From NCBI GenBank assembly GCA_948794795.1, contig CAQGLR010000003.1, forward strand, positions 1 through 64,000: a DNA stretch of 64,000 nucleotides, written 5' to 3'. The notes beneath the pieces are model-generated. The model ran no database searches, had not been told where the DNA came from, and saw only the letters and a program-made list of their open reading frames with translations. The stretch is from an uncultured Lachnospiraceae bacterium. Lineage in GTDB: Bacteria; Bacillota; Clostridia; Lachnospirales; Lachnospiraceae. A program made the position numbers and the translations under genes. This document shows positions 1-10,300 of the stretch, piece by piece (position 1 is the first letter of the stretch; each line of letters starts with the position of its first letter).

Positions 1-71
1 AATTTTACCAGGATTGCTTGCTTAAGTTCGCACTTATGGTTAAAGTACCCCTTTTATGGAATTATTACTGG

Positions 72-156
72 CATCTGGCATTGGAAACCTGCATACTAGC
101 ACTCTCAAAAGATAAATGGAAATTATTATATGAAAATTTATGAAACGGACGTGACT
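72..156. repeat. Interspersed repeat B, copy 1
   Basis: This stretch matches 2650-2737. The last 45 bases (112-156), running from ATAAATGG to ACGGACGTGACT, differ at only two positions from 2693-2737, and the preceding 40 bases are more diverged. It has no coding potential. It lies directly beside the MITE-like element at 161-240. Confidence 0.7.
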
Positions 157-160
157 ATTT

Positions 161-240
161 GGTTTCCCCATTTTTTAATACACAGGTATTTTGCCAGAGT
201 AATATAGTCTTTGTATAATTTAAAAAATGGGGAACTCAAA
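161..240. repeat. Short MITE-like element with inverted ends
   Basis: The 80-bp stretch begins GTTTCCCCATTTTTTAA and ends with the near complement TTTAAAAAATGGGGAAC plus TCAAA. Its interior (ACACAGGTATTTTGCC, then GCCAGAGTAATATAGTCTTTGT) is made of the two terminal arms of the longer elements at 21951-22440 and 28878-29103. It looks like an internally deleted copy of that family. It lies just downstream of the gene ending at 255. Confidence 0.7.
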
Positions 241-254
241 TTTTTTACTAATAT

Positions 255-905
255 TTAGATACTAAAACTATATCTTCCACCGCTTAATTCCTGTTTCTGT
301 CCTTGTATTCCAGACCAGTCAATACCTTTTATTTTCTCAAGAAGTTCTTCTGCAGAAGGTGCATTTACCCTTGTTCTTTTTACATTACTGTGGGCACCTA
401 TGTACTCTCTCTTCTCTTCCCTTGCCTTTTCAATACGTTCCCGTTGTTTCTCACTCATCTTCTCTAAATCAGCAAAGTATGTTACTGTACCATTTTTATC
501 AATGGAAACCCCAAGACGTTTTACATCATCTTTCTTGTCACCAAGGTTTTCTTTCATATCAGAAAGTTTTTCCCTTGCCTCTTCAATTATACCCAGGTTT
601 TTCTTCTTAACATTATCATCAGAAGCCATCTTTTCAAGCTCTTCTGGGTCAATAAGCACACTAAACTCCTTTGTCCCATTAGATAAATATGAATCTGCTT
701 CTTCATCTGAATTATAACTAGCAACTATAAAATCAACATTGCCATATGTTTTCTTAAGTTCCTTTAACAGCTCTTTTGCCCTGTCACTTAAGTTTACTTC
801 TTTATCCTTTGACTGTGTTTTCTTTGTACTATTTGTCTTTTTATTCTGGACCTGGCTGTCATAATAATTTTTTTCATATACTCCTAAACCACTTATACCA
901 TTCAT
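255..905 (-). CDS. DUF6033-like hypothetical protein
   Basis: This is a 216-residue, highly charged, probably cytoplasmic protein with no signal peptide or membrane segment. Residues about 30-50 (LSDRAKELLKELKKTYGN), a central VDFIVASYNSDEEADSYL stretch and a Lys/Glu-rich helical region at about 85-175 resemble the DUF6033 family of Lachnospiraceae proteins, whose function is unknown. The family assignment is from memory of its general look and is moderate. The start is supported by AAGGAGGG about 6 bases upstream of the ATG. It is transcribed alone, towards the left edge. Interspersed repeats lie downstream. Confidence 0.7.
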   Translation of the reverse strand: MNGISGLGVYEKNYYDSQVQNKKTNSTKKTQSKDKEVNLSDRAKELLKELKKTYGNVDFIVASYNSDEEADSYLSNGTKEFSVLIDPEELEKMASDDNVKKKNLGIIEEAREKLSDMKENLGDKKDDVKRLGVSIDKNGTVTYFADLEKMSEKQRERIEKAREEKREYIGAHSNVKRTRVNAPSAEELLEKIKGIDWSGIQGQKQELSGGRYSFSI

Positions 906-1190
906 AATTCACCCTCCTTAATCCTAAATACATGTGGATATCCACAATCCACCATATTTATATATCTTAGCTTTTTAATCTGCCACACTTAATAACTGCT
1001 TAATTATTTTATCGGCTTTATTATTGTAAATAATTAGAAGAAAAATATCTGCCTGGACTTTTATTTTATTGTTAAAATTAGTATAGTGGATAACCAGCTC
1101 TGACTACATTGGAACAGACTGGTTATTCATAAAGAAACAACCAGGTAAGCCAATGTATTAATTAATTATTCTATTGATTATATGAAAATA

Positions 1191-2375
1191 TCAGACAAGA
1201 CGTGCAGTTTCCCTTGCTATAGCAAGTTCTTCATTGGTTGGGACAATCCACACTGGAACTTTACTGTCTGGTGTAGAAAGAAGAACTTCCTCTCCACGCT
1301 TTTTATTTGCTTCTTCATCCATTTTAACGCCTATTGCACTAAGACCATCCATAATGCCCTTACGCACTTCACTATTATTTTCACCTGCGCCAGCTGTAAG
1401 AGCAATGGCATCTGCACCACCAAGAACCATATAGTAAGCACCAATATATTTTATTATTCTGTAAACAAGTACATCAAGTGCATTATGTGCATCTTCATTT
1501 CCATTTCCAGATGCCTCAACAAGGTCCCTGAAATCATTTGATACTCCTGACAAACCAAGCACACCAGACTTTTTATTTAATATCATTGTCATATCACTTA
1601 CACTTATATTCTCTTTCTGGCAGATAAACTCAATAATTGCAGGGTCTATATCACCTGAACGTGTACCCATTGCAAGCCCTTCAAGTGGTGTCATCCCCAT
1701 ACTTGTATCAACTGATTTGCCATTTTTAATTGCAGAAATACTTGCCCCGCTTCCAATATGGCATATAATCATCTTTGAATTTTCATAATCAAGCCCTGCA
1801 AGTTCTGCAAGCCTCTTTGAAACAAAACTATGGCTTGTACCATGAAAACCATAACGGCGTACACCATATTTGCTGTAATATTCCTTTGGAAGGGCATATA
1901 AATAAGCTTTAGCTGGCATTGTTTGATGGAACGCTGTATCAAATACTACAACATGTTTAACACCTGGCATTGCTTCCTGGCATGCACGCACTCCAAGGAT
2001 ATTTGCAGGATTATGAAGTGGTGCAAGCTCGTTGCATGTTTCTATCTCCTTTATTACATCCTCAGTTACTACTACAGAGGAAGAGAATTTCTCACCCCCA
2101 TGTACCATACGGTGTCCAACCGCATGTATTTCATCAAGTGAACTAATAACACCATCCTCAGGGCTTGCAAGCATATCAAGCACCTTCTTAATGGCAACTC
2201 CATGGTTCTTAAGCTCCACATCAAGACTGGTCTTTTTATCACCAGTTTTATATATAATATTTCCATCAAGCCCAATGCGTTCACAATTACCTGATGCCTT
2301 AACCTGCTCTGTTTCAGAATCAATAAGCTGGAACTTAAGCGAAGAACTTCCACAATTTACAACTAAAATATTCAT
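1191..2375 (-). CDS. ackA: Acetate kinase
   Basis: It interconverts acetyl phosphate plus ADP with acetate plus ATP, the ATP-yielding last step of acetate fermentation, in the cytosol. The N-terminal phosphate-binding signature NCGSSSLKFQL, the central FDTAFHQTMP, YGFHGTSHSFV, CHIGSGASI and GMTPLEGLAMGTRSGD, and the C-terminal TAGAGENNSEVR are all present, and the length of about 394 residues is normal. I chose the ATG at 2375. An in-frame ATG five codons upstream overlaps the GGAGGT ribosome binding site, so it cannot be the start. Phosphotransacetylase, the usual partner gene, is not adjacent, so ackA looks monocistronic and is driven by its own promoter. Confidence 0.97.
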   Translation of the reverse strand: MNILVVNCGSSSLKFQLIDSETEQVKASGNCERIGLDGNIIYKTGDKKTSLDVELKNHGVAIKKVLDMLASPEDGVISSLDEIHAVGHRMVHGGEKFSSSVVVTEDVIKEIETCNELAPLHNPANILGVRACQEAMPGVKHVVVFDTAFHQTMPAKAYLYALPKEYYSKYGVRRYGFHGTSHSFVSKRLAELAGLDYENSKMIICHIGSGASISAIKNGKSVDTSMGMTPLEGLAMGTRSGDIDPAIIEFICQKENISVSDMTMILNKKSGVLGLSGVSNDFRDLVEASGNGNEDAHNALDVLVYRIIKYIGAYYMVLGGADAIALTAGAGENNSEVRKGIMDGLSAIGVKMDEEANKKRGEEVLLSTPDSKVPVWIVPTNEELAIARETARLV

Positions 2376-2436
2376 TTTTATTACCTCCATAATTAAAGCG
2401 GATCTTATAATACATATACCTTTTTTACATAGATTT

Positions 2437-2465
2437 AGTATACTTTATATGCTTTTTTTTGTCCA
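2437..2465 (-). promoter_or_regulatory. Promoter of acetate kinase gene
   Basis: On the minus strand it reads TGGACA, 17 bases, TATACT, close to the sigma-A consensus with ideal spacing. It lies about 60 bases upstream of the ackA start codon. This is assigned by consensus only. Confidence 0.7.
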
Positions 2466-2649
2466 GAATATGTTTAAAAATTCCATATTATATAACAAAT
2501 CTACACAACAATTTATTTAAAACATTAGCAATATTATATTTATATACAAAGTATATCATAATTTAAGCAACAGACTGTTTTTCCATATCCGTTTCATAAA
2601 TTTTAATAATTTTTATTATACACTTTTGCGGGGACGGACAGTTTCCCAT

Positions 2650-2737
2650 GCCAGCTGCCACTGGAAAACTTGCGTACTGCCACTAGCAAAAAATAAATGG
2701 AAATTATTATATGAAAATTTGTGAAACGGACGTAACT
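2650..2737. repeat. Interspersed repeat B, copy 2
   Basis: This is the second copy of the repeat at 72-156. It is preceded here by GGGGACGGACAGTTTCCC at about 2630-2647, and its own end reads GTGAAACGGACGTAACTG. It is non-coding and lies in the spacer between ackA and tmcAL. Confidence 0.65.
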
Positions 2738-2799
2738 GTTTTTCTAAAACTAATAGATTTTATATTTTATATATGGTAAAATGACCAATTATAACAATA

Positions 2800-3336
2800 G
2801 CCAAATGGATATCCGCAACCGGCATTGGCTGCTTGCCAATTAGTAAACCAAACCCACCGCTTAAGAAGCGTATATTTTAAATGGCTTACTTAAGCGCATC
2901 CCATCCAAGCGCAATGTCATTTAGTTAAGCAGCCCCTGATAAACAATGGATTTATAAGTGTGTGAAAATCAAATTTACACAAAGACTATATTACTCTGGC
3001 AAATTCCAAATGTTTTACCAAAAGGCAGCTGTTATGGATACGCTGGTGCTTAAGCCCTGTTCTTTGGGGCTTTACGCACCATTGCGTATCCATCCAAGCG
3101 GAATGCGTGCAAAGCCATGTGCAACATGGCTTTATGTTGGTAAAATTTTGGAATTGCCAGAGATACATAACTTATGAATATTTAATTTTCAAACATCCAT
3201 AAGTCCATTATTTACAAAGGATACCCTTAACTAAATGACATTGCATCCAAGCGGAGACGGGCTGCCTGGGGTAAACATATGGAACTGCCAGAGCTAAAAT
3301 ACTTGTGTATTAAAAAAATTAGGAAACTTCAAATTA
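2800..3336. repeat. Composite MITE-like palindromic repeat
   Basis: This non-coding block has modules shared with 21951-22440 and 28878-29103. One end has ACACAAAGACTATATTACTCTGGCA (about 2979-3003 in part) and the other has CCAGAGCTAAAATACTTGTGTATT. Internal copies of CATCCAAGCG, ATGTCATTTAGTTAA and GGTAAAATTTTGGAATTGCC occur in both orientations, so the DNA can fold back on itself. No transposase is present. Its right end runs into the upstream region of tmcAL. Together with repeat B it accounts for most of the ~980-bp gap between ackA and tmcAL. Confidence 0.7.
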
Positions 3337-3359
3337 AATATATAAAAGGGAGGACTTTT

Positions 3360-4673
3360 ATGAAAACAACAGGTATTATTGCAGAGTATAATCCATTTCA
3401 CAATGGCCATGCATACCAGATTGATACTATACGCAAGCAGACTGGTGCAGATAATATTGTTATTGTAATGAGCGGAAATTTTGTACAACGTGGAATGCCT
3501 GCATTTACAGATAAATACCTCCGTACTGCAATGGCTCTTGAAAATGGAGCCAGTTTTGTTTTTGAACTTCCTGTTATATATGCCTCTGCAAGTGCAGGCC
3601 TTTTTGCACTTGGTGGTGCTGCATTGCTTGAAAGCCTGGGTTTTGTTGATAATATCTGTTTTGGCAGTGAATGTGGCAATATAAATATACTAAACCAGGC
3701 AGTTAATGCACTTACAAACAATAATATATCTGGTCCTGTTATAAATAAATTTATAAAATCTGGAATGTCCTATCCAGCAGCACAAGCCATTGCAATAGCA
3801 CAGCAGGTTCCAGGGCACACAGAAGAAACCAGCCAGGTTCTTAGCCAGCCCAATAATATTCTTGCAATAGAATACCTGAAAGCATTAAAATTATTAAAAA
3901 GTAAAATAACCCCATTTACTATAAAAAGATGTGACAATGGTTATAATAATAAAGATTATACCAGTTGTATAGATAATTTTTCTTCTGCCACTGCCATAAG
4001 AACTGCATTTGCCAATGAAAAAGAACCAATACACGCCATATCTTCTTTTGTTCCTGGAAATATACTTAAAATACTTTCCCAGAACACAGAACGTATAAAT
4101 ATTAATGAAAATATGCTTTCTAACATACTTTACTATAAACTAAGGAGTATTATAGATAAAAACAATATTCCTAGAACGGTTTCAAAACTTACAGAGTTTC
4201 TTGATGTTTCTAGTGCACTTGCTAACCGCATTATTAAAAACATTGGAAACTATAATACTTTTACTGGATTTACCAATACCCTTAAAACAAAACAATACAC
4301 ATACAGCAGGATATGCCGCTCCTTGCTTCATATAATACTAGATATACGTAAAGACAATTTTAATATAACATTTCCTTTATCTGCACAAGACAGCTTAGAT
4401 GCCTGCCAGATTACACCATATGCAAGGCTTCTAGGCATGGATAAATCTAAAAGCAGCATACTTAAAAATATTAAAAATACTATACTAATAACTAAGACTG
4501 CTGATGCAATAAAATCTATAAGGAATAATACTTCTTATTCCCAAAGCCTTATAAACTTTGCAGAAAAAACATTTGAAAAAGATATATTTGCTGCTGATTT
4601 ATATAGAAATACAACACATAATAGCAATAATACCTGTCCTGATGAATACAGGGCAGGCATTATTATAAAATAG
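3360..4673 (+). CDS. tmcAL: tRNA(Met) cytidine acetate ligase TmcAL
   Basis: It acetylates the wobble cytidine 34 of elongator tRNA-Met using acetate and ATP (YlbM/TmcAL family). The N-terminal nucleotidyltransferase signature is clear: GIIAEYNPFHNGHAYQI carries the HIGH-like HNGH, followed by VIVMSGNFVQRGMPAF. At 437 residues it is slightly longer than Bacillus TmcAL. An in-frame ATG 81 bases upstream, at 3279, would add 27 residues (MELPELKYLCIKK...) that are translated MITE sequence. The strong AAAAGGGAGGA about 6 bases before 3360 marks the true start. It stands alone between repeats and the minus-strand gene that ends at 4771. Confidence 0.93.
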   Translation: MKTTGIIAEYNPFHNGHAYQIDTIRKQTGADNIVIVMSGNFVQRGMPAFTDKYLRTAMALENGASFVFELPVIYASASAGLFALGGAALLESLGFVDNICFGSECGNINILNQAVNALTNNNISGPVINKFIKSGMSYPAAQAIAIAQQVPGHTEETSQVLSQPNNILAIEYLKALKLLKSKITPFTIKRCDNGYNNKDYTSCIDNFSSATAIRTAFANEKEPIHAISSFVPGNILKILSQNTERININENMLSNILYYKLRSIIDKNNIPRTVSKLTEFLDVSSALANRIIKNIGNYNTFTGFTNTLKTKQYTYSRICRSLLHIILDIRKDNFNITFPLSAQDSLDACQITPYARLLGMDKSKSSILKNIKNTILITKTADAIKSIRNNTSYSQSLINFAEKTFEKDIFAADLYRNTTHNSNNTCPDEYRAGIIIK

Positions 4674-4770
4674 TTACTATAATAAATATGTATTTAGTAA
4701 AGTATGTATTTTTTAATATATTTCAAAATAATATTTACCAGATAATCCATGTTATAAAATATACAACCTA

Positions 4771-6024
4771 CTACTTTTTTTGCAGGACTTTTACAGCAGA
4801 TGTTACTCCAATAACCTGAGGTGATGTATCCATAGGAGACTTAAATGTAATACTCATTACTTCATTATCAATAGGTTTTGGCAATAAAGATGCACGTCCA
4901 TTAATATGGAATTTTATTCCAAATAAATTTACATAGTCAATGCCAATAAAAGCCTTTTCATTAAATTCCTGTTCATACACTTCCTTAGAAATTGTCATTT
5001 CAAACTCTGGACTGTATCCTACTAAAATAACTAAAGGTATTAAATGCAAACTTCCTTGTTTTCCAAAAAAATATTCTGCATTAAGGGCACTTCCTTGTAC
5101 CAGTTCAATATTTGTATTGACAAATGTATCATCATACCATTCACCCCGGTTAACCTGGTATGCCTTCATACCTTTAAATCTTACTTTCAGATTATAATGC
5201 TCATCTGCAATAATGCGGCTTACTTTCACTTTTTGTTCAATATTAGAACTATGACAGCTATGGTTTACTTTTACATCATAAATAGTCTTCCATTCCGTTT
5301 TAATTTCTGCATCCTTATTAATTTCTGTAACAAAATCATATTCATCATCACTATAGTTATCCCAACGGTTCTTATCCTGTACAATGTTACCGCTAATAGT
5401 AGCCTCTGGTACTTCTATAGTTTTTCCACCAGATACTATTGTCATAGTATTTTCTTGCAGTCTTTTTATAGCATTTTTTAATGGCGCATCCATGCTTTGC
5501 AAAATATTCTTATATTCTTCTGTTAATTCATCTATAATTCCATATTGTTCATCTAACTGGATTTTATATGCCCTGCCATGCCTTGATTCAAGCCAGCTAT
5601 CTTCTGACATAGATGGCATCCCGTCAATTCCTGGGTTCTTGCTGCACCATAATAAATATTCTTCATGGATTTCTTTATTTATACTACTTATTAAATTTGT
5701 ATGATTCTGGATTTTTATACGGATTTTCTTATAATCCTCATTTTTATCTGCAATTTTAGGTTTTATAGTCATAATCAAATCCTGATAACTTCTGCTTACC
5801 TTAGCAGCACCTGGAATATAAAAACCTCCAATATCTGCTGGTACAGCATTTGCTATATTATAGGCAGCTTCGTCATCACCTGCCTTCCAGTCCGCAGCAA
5901 CTGGCAAAGAAGAAAACTGGAATACTGTTTCTTTTCCCTGTTGTCTTACAATATCTGGAAAATTCTGTGCTAATGCACTGAAATAATATTTATACTGGCT
6001 TTCTTTTGCAAAATCTGTTCTTTT
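4771..6024 (-). CDS. Hypothetical protein beside toxin-like gene
   Basis: I do not recognise this protein of about 417 residues. It has no signal peptide and no clear membrane span. A middle helical region at about residues 90-200 (with QNHTNLISSINKEIHEEYLLW and ELTEEYKNILQSM in it) is followed by a beta-rich C-terminal half (KVKVSRIIADEHYNLKVRFKG; VNLFGIKFHINGRASLLPKP). I prefer the start at MKRTDFAKES, with GAGGG about 7 bases upstream. An upstream ATG at 6153 would add 43 residues without a good ribosome binding site. It lies about 170 bp downstream of, and co-directional with, the WHH/SUKH-like gene, so it may belong to the same module. Role unknown. Confidence 0.6.
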   Translation of the reverse strand, partial: KRTDFAKESQYKYYFSALAQNFPDIVRQQGKETVFQFSSLPVAADWKAGDDEAAYNIANAVPADIGGFYIPGAAKVSRSYQDLIMTIKPKIADKNEDYKKIRIKIQNHTNLISSINKEIHEEYLLWCSKNPGIDGMPSMSEDSWLESRHGRAYKIQLDEQYGIIDELTEEYKNILQSMDAPLKNAIKRLQENTMTIVSGGKTIEVPEATISGNIVQDKNRWDNYSDDEYDFVTEINKDAEIKTEWKTIYDVKVNHSCHSSNIEQKVKVSRIIADEHYNLKVRFKGMKAYQVNRGEWYDDTFVNTNIELVQGSALNAEYFFGKQGSLHLIPLVILVGYSPEFEMTISKEVYEQEFNEKAFIGIDYVNLFGIKFHINGRASLLPKPIDNEVMSITFKSPMDTSPQVIGVTSAVKVLQKK

Positions 6025-6194
6025 CATATTTTCCCTCATTTCTGCGCTGCTTTTTGCGAATTCCAAGTTTGTGGGTGCAGCGCAGACACAAACTTGCAGA
6101 GTGAAAGATTTGAAAAATCTTTCATTCTTCACTATGTTGGATATATTCTGCATTGGTACATTGTGAAAATTTTATTTTTCATTCTTTCCATTTT

Positions 6195-6962
6195 CTAATT
6201 AATAATATCTGTAATTGAAATTCCTAATGAAGTATCCTGTCCAGTTTCATGGTTATAGAAATATACCTCTTCTTTGCTGTCTAAATAAAAAATATTTCCA
6301 AATGGGTCACCGGCAAATGGTATATTACCACCAGTATTATAACTTTCTCCTTCATCTTTTAAATAGATATTGCCTTCTGTCAAAGGGTCTATATAGTTAA
6401 GGACATAGTCTTCTTGTATTGGGATTTCCACTTTTCCAGCAATAATACTACTTTCATTATTATAAAATCTTTTCAATGTTTCTGGCATTACTAAACCTTT
6501 TATAGAAGATATTTCATGGATGTCCTTTTTTGCATAATAAACAGCCGGGGTATAATATCCATCTATAATATATAACTTTCCACTTTTATTTACATTATTT
6601 ATACTTTTGTAAGTTCCTGGATGTAAATGGCGGTACTGTGCTGCTGAACCCATATGAGATTTTGTATAATTATGTAACTCCCTTTCTACCAGCTGCATCT
6701 CGCAGCTAGTCCCATTAAAGTTTGTCATAAAAACATGATGCCATGTAGTATCTGCTGGCTGCGTACCACCATAATATACATTATTTAAAGCTTTAAAATC
6801 TCCATAATAGCTTCCTGTCATATTTAATGTCACATCTTGAATTGCATTTCCAAAGAAAGGGGAATAACGGAATCTTGCAGTTGTACTATGTGTATCAATA
6901 CTTGTAACATTATTACTTGCCATATATGGGTCATTTTCATACCTATTTGCCCATTGTAACAT
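6195..6962 (-). CDS. WHH-type HNH nuclease fused to SUKH-like domain
   Basis: Residues about 50-115 resemble the WHH branch of HNH/endonuclease VII toxin domains. DFKALN is followed by TTWHHVFM, then MQLVERELHNYTKSHMG and YRHLHPGTYK. These spaced His residues are the pattern seen at the C-terminus of polymorphic toxins. The C-terminal half ends IPFAGDPFGNIFYLDSKEEV and YFYNHETG, typical of SMI1/KNR4 (SUKH) immunity proteins. In such systems the two normally sit on separate, adjacent genes. Here they form one 255-residue frame without a secretion or trafficking domain. It could be a decayed toxin locus fused in frame, or a self-inhibited nuclease. No signal peptide is present. Domain calls are from motif recognition alone. 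Confidence 0.65.
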   Translation of the reverse strand: MLQWANRYENDPYMASNNVTSIDTHSTTARFRYSPFFGNAIQDVTLNMTGSYYGDFKALNNVYYGGTQPADTTWHHVFMTNFNGTSCEMQLVERELHNYTKSHMGSAAQYRHLHPGTYKSINNVNKSGKLYIIDGYYTPAVYYAKKDIHEISSIKGLVMPETLKRFYNNESSIIAGKVEIPIQEDYVLNYIDPLTEGNIYLKDEGESYNTGGNIPFAGDPFGNIFYLDSKEEVYFYNHETGQDTSLGISITDIIN

Positions 6963-7012
6963 TATATCTCTTCACCTGCCTTTTTATAATTAATTGGAGC
7001 TCCTTGTATTAT

Positions 7013-7057
7013 AATAGTCCTTATGCCCATAATATTATTATGGGCATAAGGACTATT
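7013..7057. repeat. Perfect 21-bp inverted repeat
   Basis: The arms are 7013-7033 and 7037-7057 with a 3-base loop, and the stem contains TAGTCCTTATGCCCATAAT. There is no T-run after either arm, so it is not a classical terminator. It lies between the PFOR terminator and the WHH/SUKH gene start, about 50 bp upstream of that start, and could be an operator or cruciform. Confidence 0.75.
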
Positions 7058-7211
7058 AAGTCCTTAACCGGGATTTTGTCAATATATTTTTAAAATTTAT
7101 ATATATTGATGTATTATTTATATATTTTTGACAATAATATCTATATAAGAATTACTCTGGTAATAACAGCTTTTACTATACCTATTCTAAAACTGGGTTA
7201 ATTTATAATAC

Positions 7212-7240
7212 AAAAAAGCTGCCATGCAAAACATGGCAGC
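7212..7240 (-). terminator. Rho-independent terminator of PFOR gene
   Basis: On the minus strand the stem GCTGCCATG / CATGGCAGC has a 5-base loop and is followed by six T. It lies about 60 bp after the PFOR stop codon. Confidence 0.85.
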
Positions 7241-7301
7241 CCCTCTGTAAACCAAAGGTTTACAAAATATTATATTTACTTTTATTAAGATATACTAAAT
7301 C

Positions 7302-10300
7302 TTATTTATAAAGCTCTACTAATCTCTGTAAGTGCTCATAACGTGCCTTTGCAGCTTCTTCTGACTCCTTAAAGAGTTTATCAGCACGCTCAGGGAATGG
7401 CTTAATAAGACGTGTATAACGTGCTTCATTATTAAGGAATTCCTGGTATGAACCATCACCTTCTTTAGATGTAAGGGTAAATGGATTCTTGCCTTCTGCC
7501 TTAAGTGCAGGATTGAATGAGAATAAGTTCCAGTATCCAGCTTTAACCGCCTTCTTCATTTCATCCTGGCAGTGGTTCATTCCACCCTTAGCAATACCAT
7601 GGAGTTCACAAGGAGCATAACCAATAATAAGTGAAGGACCATTATAAGCTTCTGCTTCTGCTATAACCTTAACTGCCTGTGCAGGATTTGCACCAAGAGC
7701 AATCTGTGCTACATATACATAGCCATAGCTCATTGCAATTTCAGCAAGGCTCTTCTTGCCAATCTCTTTACCTGCTGCTGCAAACTGGCAAACCTCACCA
7801 ATATTAGAAGCCTTTGAAGCCTGTCCGCCTGTATTAGAATACATTTCTGTATCAAATACCATTACATTGACATTCTCACCTGATGCAAGCACATGGTCAA
7901 GTCCGCCAAAACCGATATCATATGCCCATCCATCACCACCGAAAATCCATACAGACTTCTTAGCAAGGTAATCTTTCTTGTCAAGTGCTGCCTTTGCATC
8001 TGGACATCCAGCTGCTGCTGCCTTCTCAAGTTCAGGTATAAGTGCCTCTGTTGCAGGTGCATTAGCTTTTGTATCATCCTTTGTTTCAACAAACTTATCT
8101 GCTGCTGCCTTTAATTCAGCTGAAGCCTTGTCAGAAGCAGCGCAAGCCTTTACAGACTCGATAGCCTGGTCACGGAGATACTTCTGTCCTATATGCATAC
8201 CAAGACCATGCTCTGCATTATCCTCAAACAGTGAGTTAGACCATGCTGGACCCTTCTTAGAATCCTTGTTTACTGTATAAGGTGATGTTGCAGCTGGGTT
8301 ACCCCATATTGATGAACATCCTGTTGCATTTGAAATATACATCTGCTCACCAAAAAGCTGTGTAACCAGACGTGCATAAGATGTTTCTGCACAGCCTGCG
8401 CAGCTTCCTGAGAACTCAAGGAGTGGCTGGTTATACTGGCTTCCTTTTGGTGTAGTATCAGCAAAACCGCTGTCTTTCTTGCCAACATTAGCAACAAGGT
8501 AATCAAATACTGGCTGCTCATCAGCTTCCTCTGCCTGTGGAACCATCTTAATAGCGCCTTCAGCAGGACATACAGTTATACATTCACCACATCCCATACA
8601 GTCAAGAGGTGATACACTCATTGTAAACTTGTAACTTGTCTTCTTAGACTTATCATCTGCAACCTTAATATTAGAAGGAGCAGCACTAACTTCATCCTCT
8701 GTAAGGAGGAATGGACGTATTGTAGCATGTGAACATACAAATGCGCAGTTATTACACTGTACACACTTCTCAGGGTCCCATGTAGGAACTGTTACAGCTG
8801 TACCACGTTTCTCATATGCAGAAGCGCCTGTTTCAAACTGTCCGTCTGGATTATCAATAAATGCAGATACAGGAAGGCTGTCACCATCCATCTTTGAAAT
8901 TGGCTCCATAAGGTCTTTAACCATCTTAACAACTTCTGGACGTCCTGAAAGTTCTTTAGCAGGAGCATCTGGAGCTGGGTTCTTCCATGAATCTGGAACT
9001 TTAACCTCATGTACAGCATCTACACCAGCATCAATTGCCTTGTAGTTCATCTCAACTACTGCATCACCCTTTTTGCTGTATGACTTCTTAGCTGCCTGTT
9101 TCATATAATCAACAGCTTCATCAATAGGCATAACATCAGCAAGTTTAAAGAATGCAGACTGGAGAATTGTATTAGTACGCTTGCCCATTCCGATTTCAAT
9201 AGCCTTGTCAATAGCATTAATTGTATAAAGCTGTATATTATTGTCAGCAATATACTTTTTAGCTGCTGCGTCTAACTTAGTTTCAAGCTCTTCATCAGAC
9301 CACTGGCAGTTAATCATAAATACACCGCCTGGCTTAACATCCTGTACCATCTTAAAGCCATTTACTACATAAGAAGGGTTATGGCATGCAACAAAGTCAG
9401 CCTGGTTAATATAGTATGGGCTCTTAATAGGGTTGTCACCAAAACGAAGATGTGAAATAGTTACACCACCTGTTTTCTTTGAGTCATACTGGAAATATGC
9501 CTGGATATACTTATCTGTATGGTCACCAATAATCTTTGTAGAGTTCTTATTAGCACCTACAGTACCATCACCACCAAGTCCCCAGAACTTGCACTCTTTT
9601 GTTCCTGGAGCTGATGTAATAGGAGCTGGCTTAACCTCTGGAAGGCTTAAGTTAGTAACATCATCTACAATACCAATTGTAAAGCGTGCCTTAGGTGCAT
9701 CTTTCTCTAACTCTTTGTATACTGCGAATACAGATGAAGGAGGTGTATCCTTTGAACCAAGACCATAACGTCCGCCTGTAAGCACAATATCATTAAGACC
9801 TGCTTCACGAAGTGTAGCTGCTACATCAAGGAAGAGAGGGTCCCCTAATGAACCAGGTTCTTTTGTACGGTCAAGTACAGCAATCTTCTTAGCTGTCTTA
9901 GGAAGTACCTTAAGAATAGCTTCTGAAGACCAAGGACGGTATAAACGTACCTTTATAAGACCAACTTTCTCACCTGCTGCTGTAAGGTAATCAATAACTT
10001 CTTCTGCAACGTCACATATAGAACCCATTGCAACAATTACACGGTCTGCATCAGGTGCACCATAATAGTTAAATAAACCATAATCTGTACCTAACTTCTG
10101 GTTTACCTTGTCCATATACTTCTCAACAACTGCTGGAAGTGCATCATATGCCTTATTGCATGCTTCACGGTGCTGGAAGAATACATCACCATTCTCATGT
10201 GAACCACGTGAAGCTGGATGCTCAGGGTTAAGTGCATGTTTACGGAATTCATCAACCGCATCCATTGGGCACATTTCCTTAAGGTCTTCATAATCCCACT

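Noticed and set aside
3279..3359. Extra 27 codons at the 5' end of tmcAL
   Set aside because: They are translated MITE terminus. The start at 3360 has a strong ribosome binding site and matches the family N-terminus.
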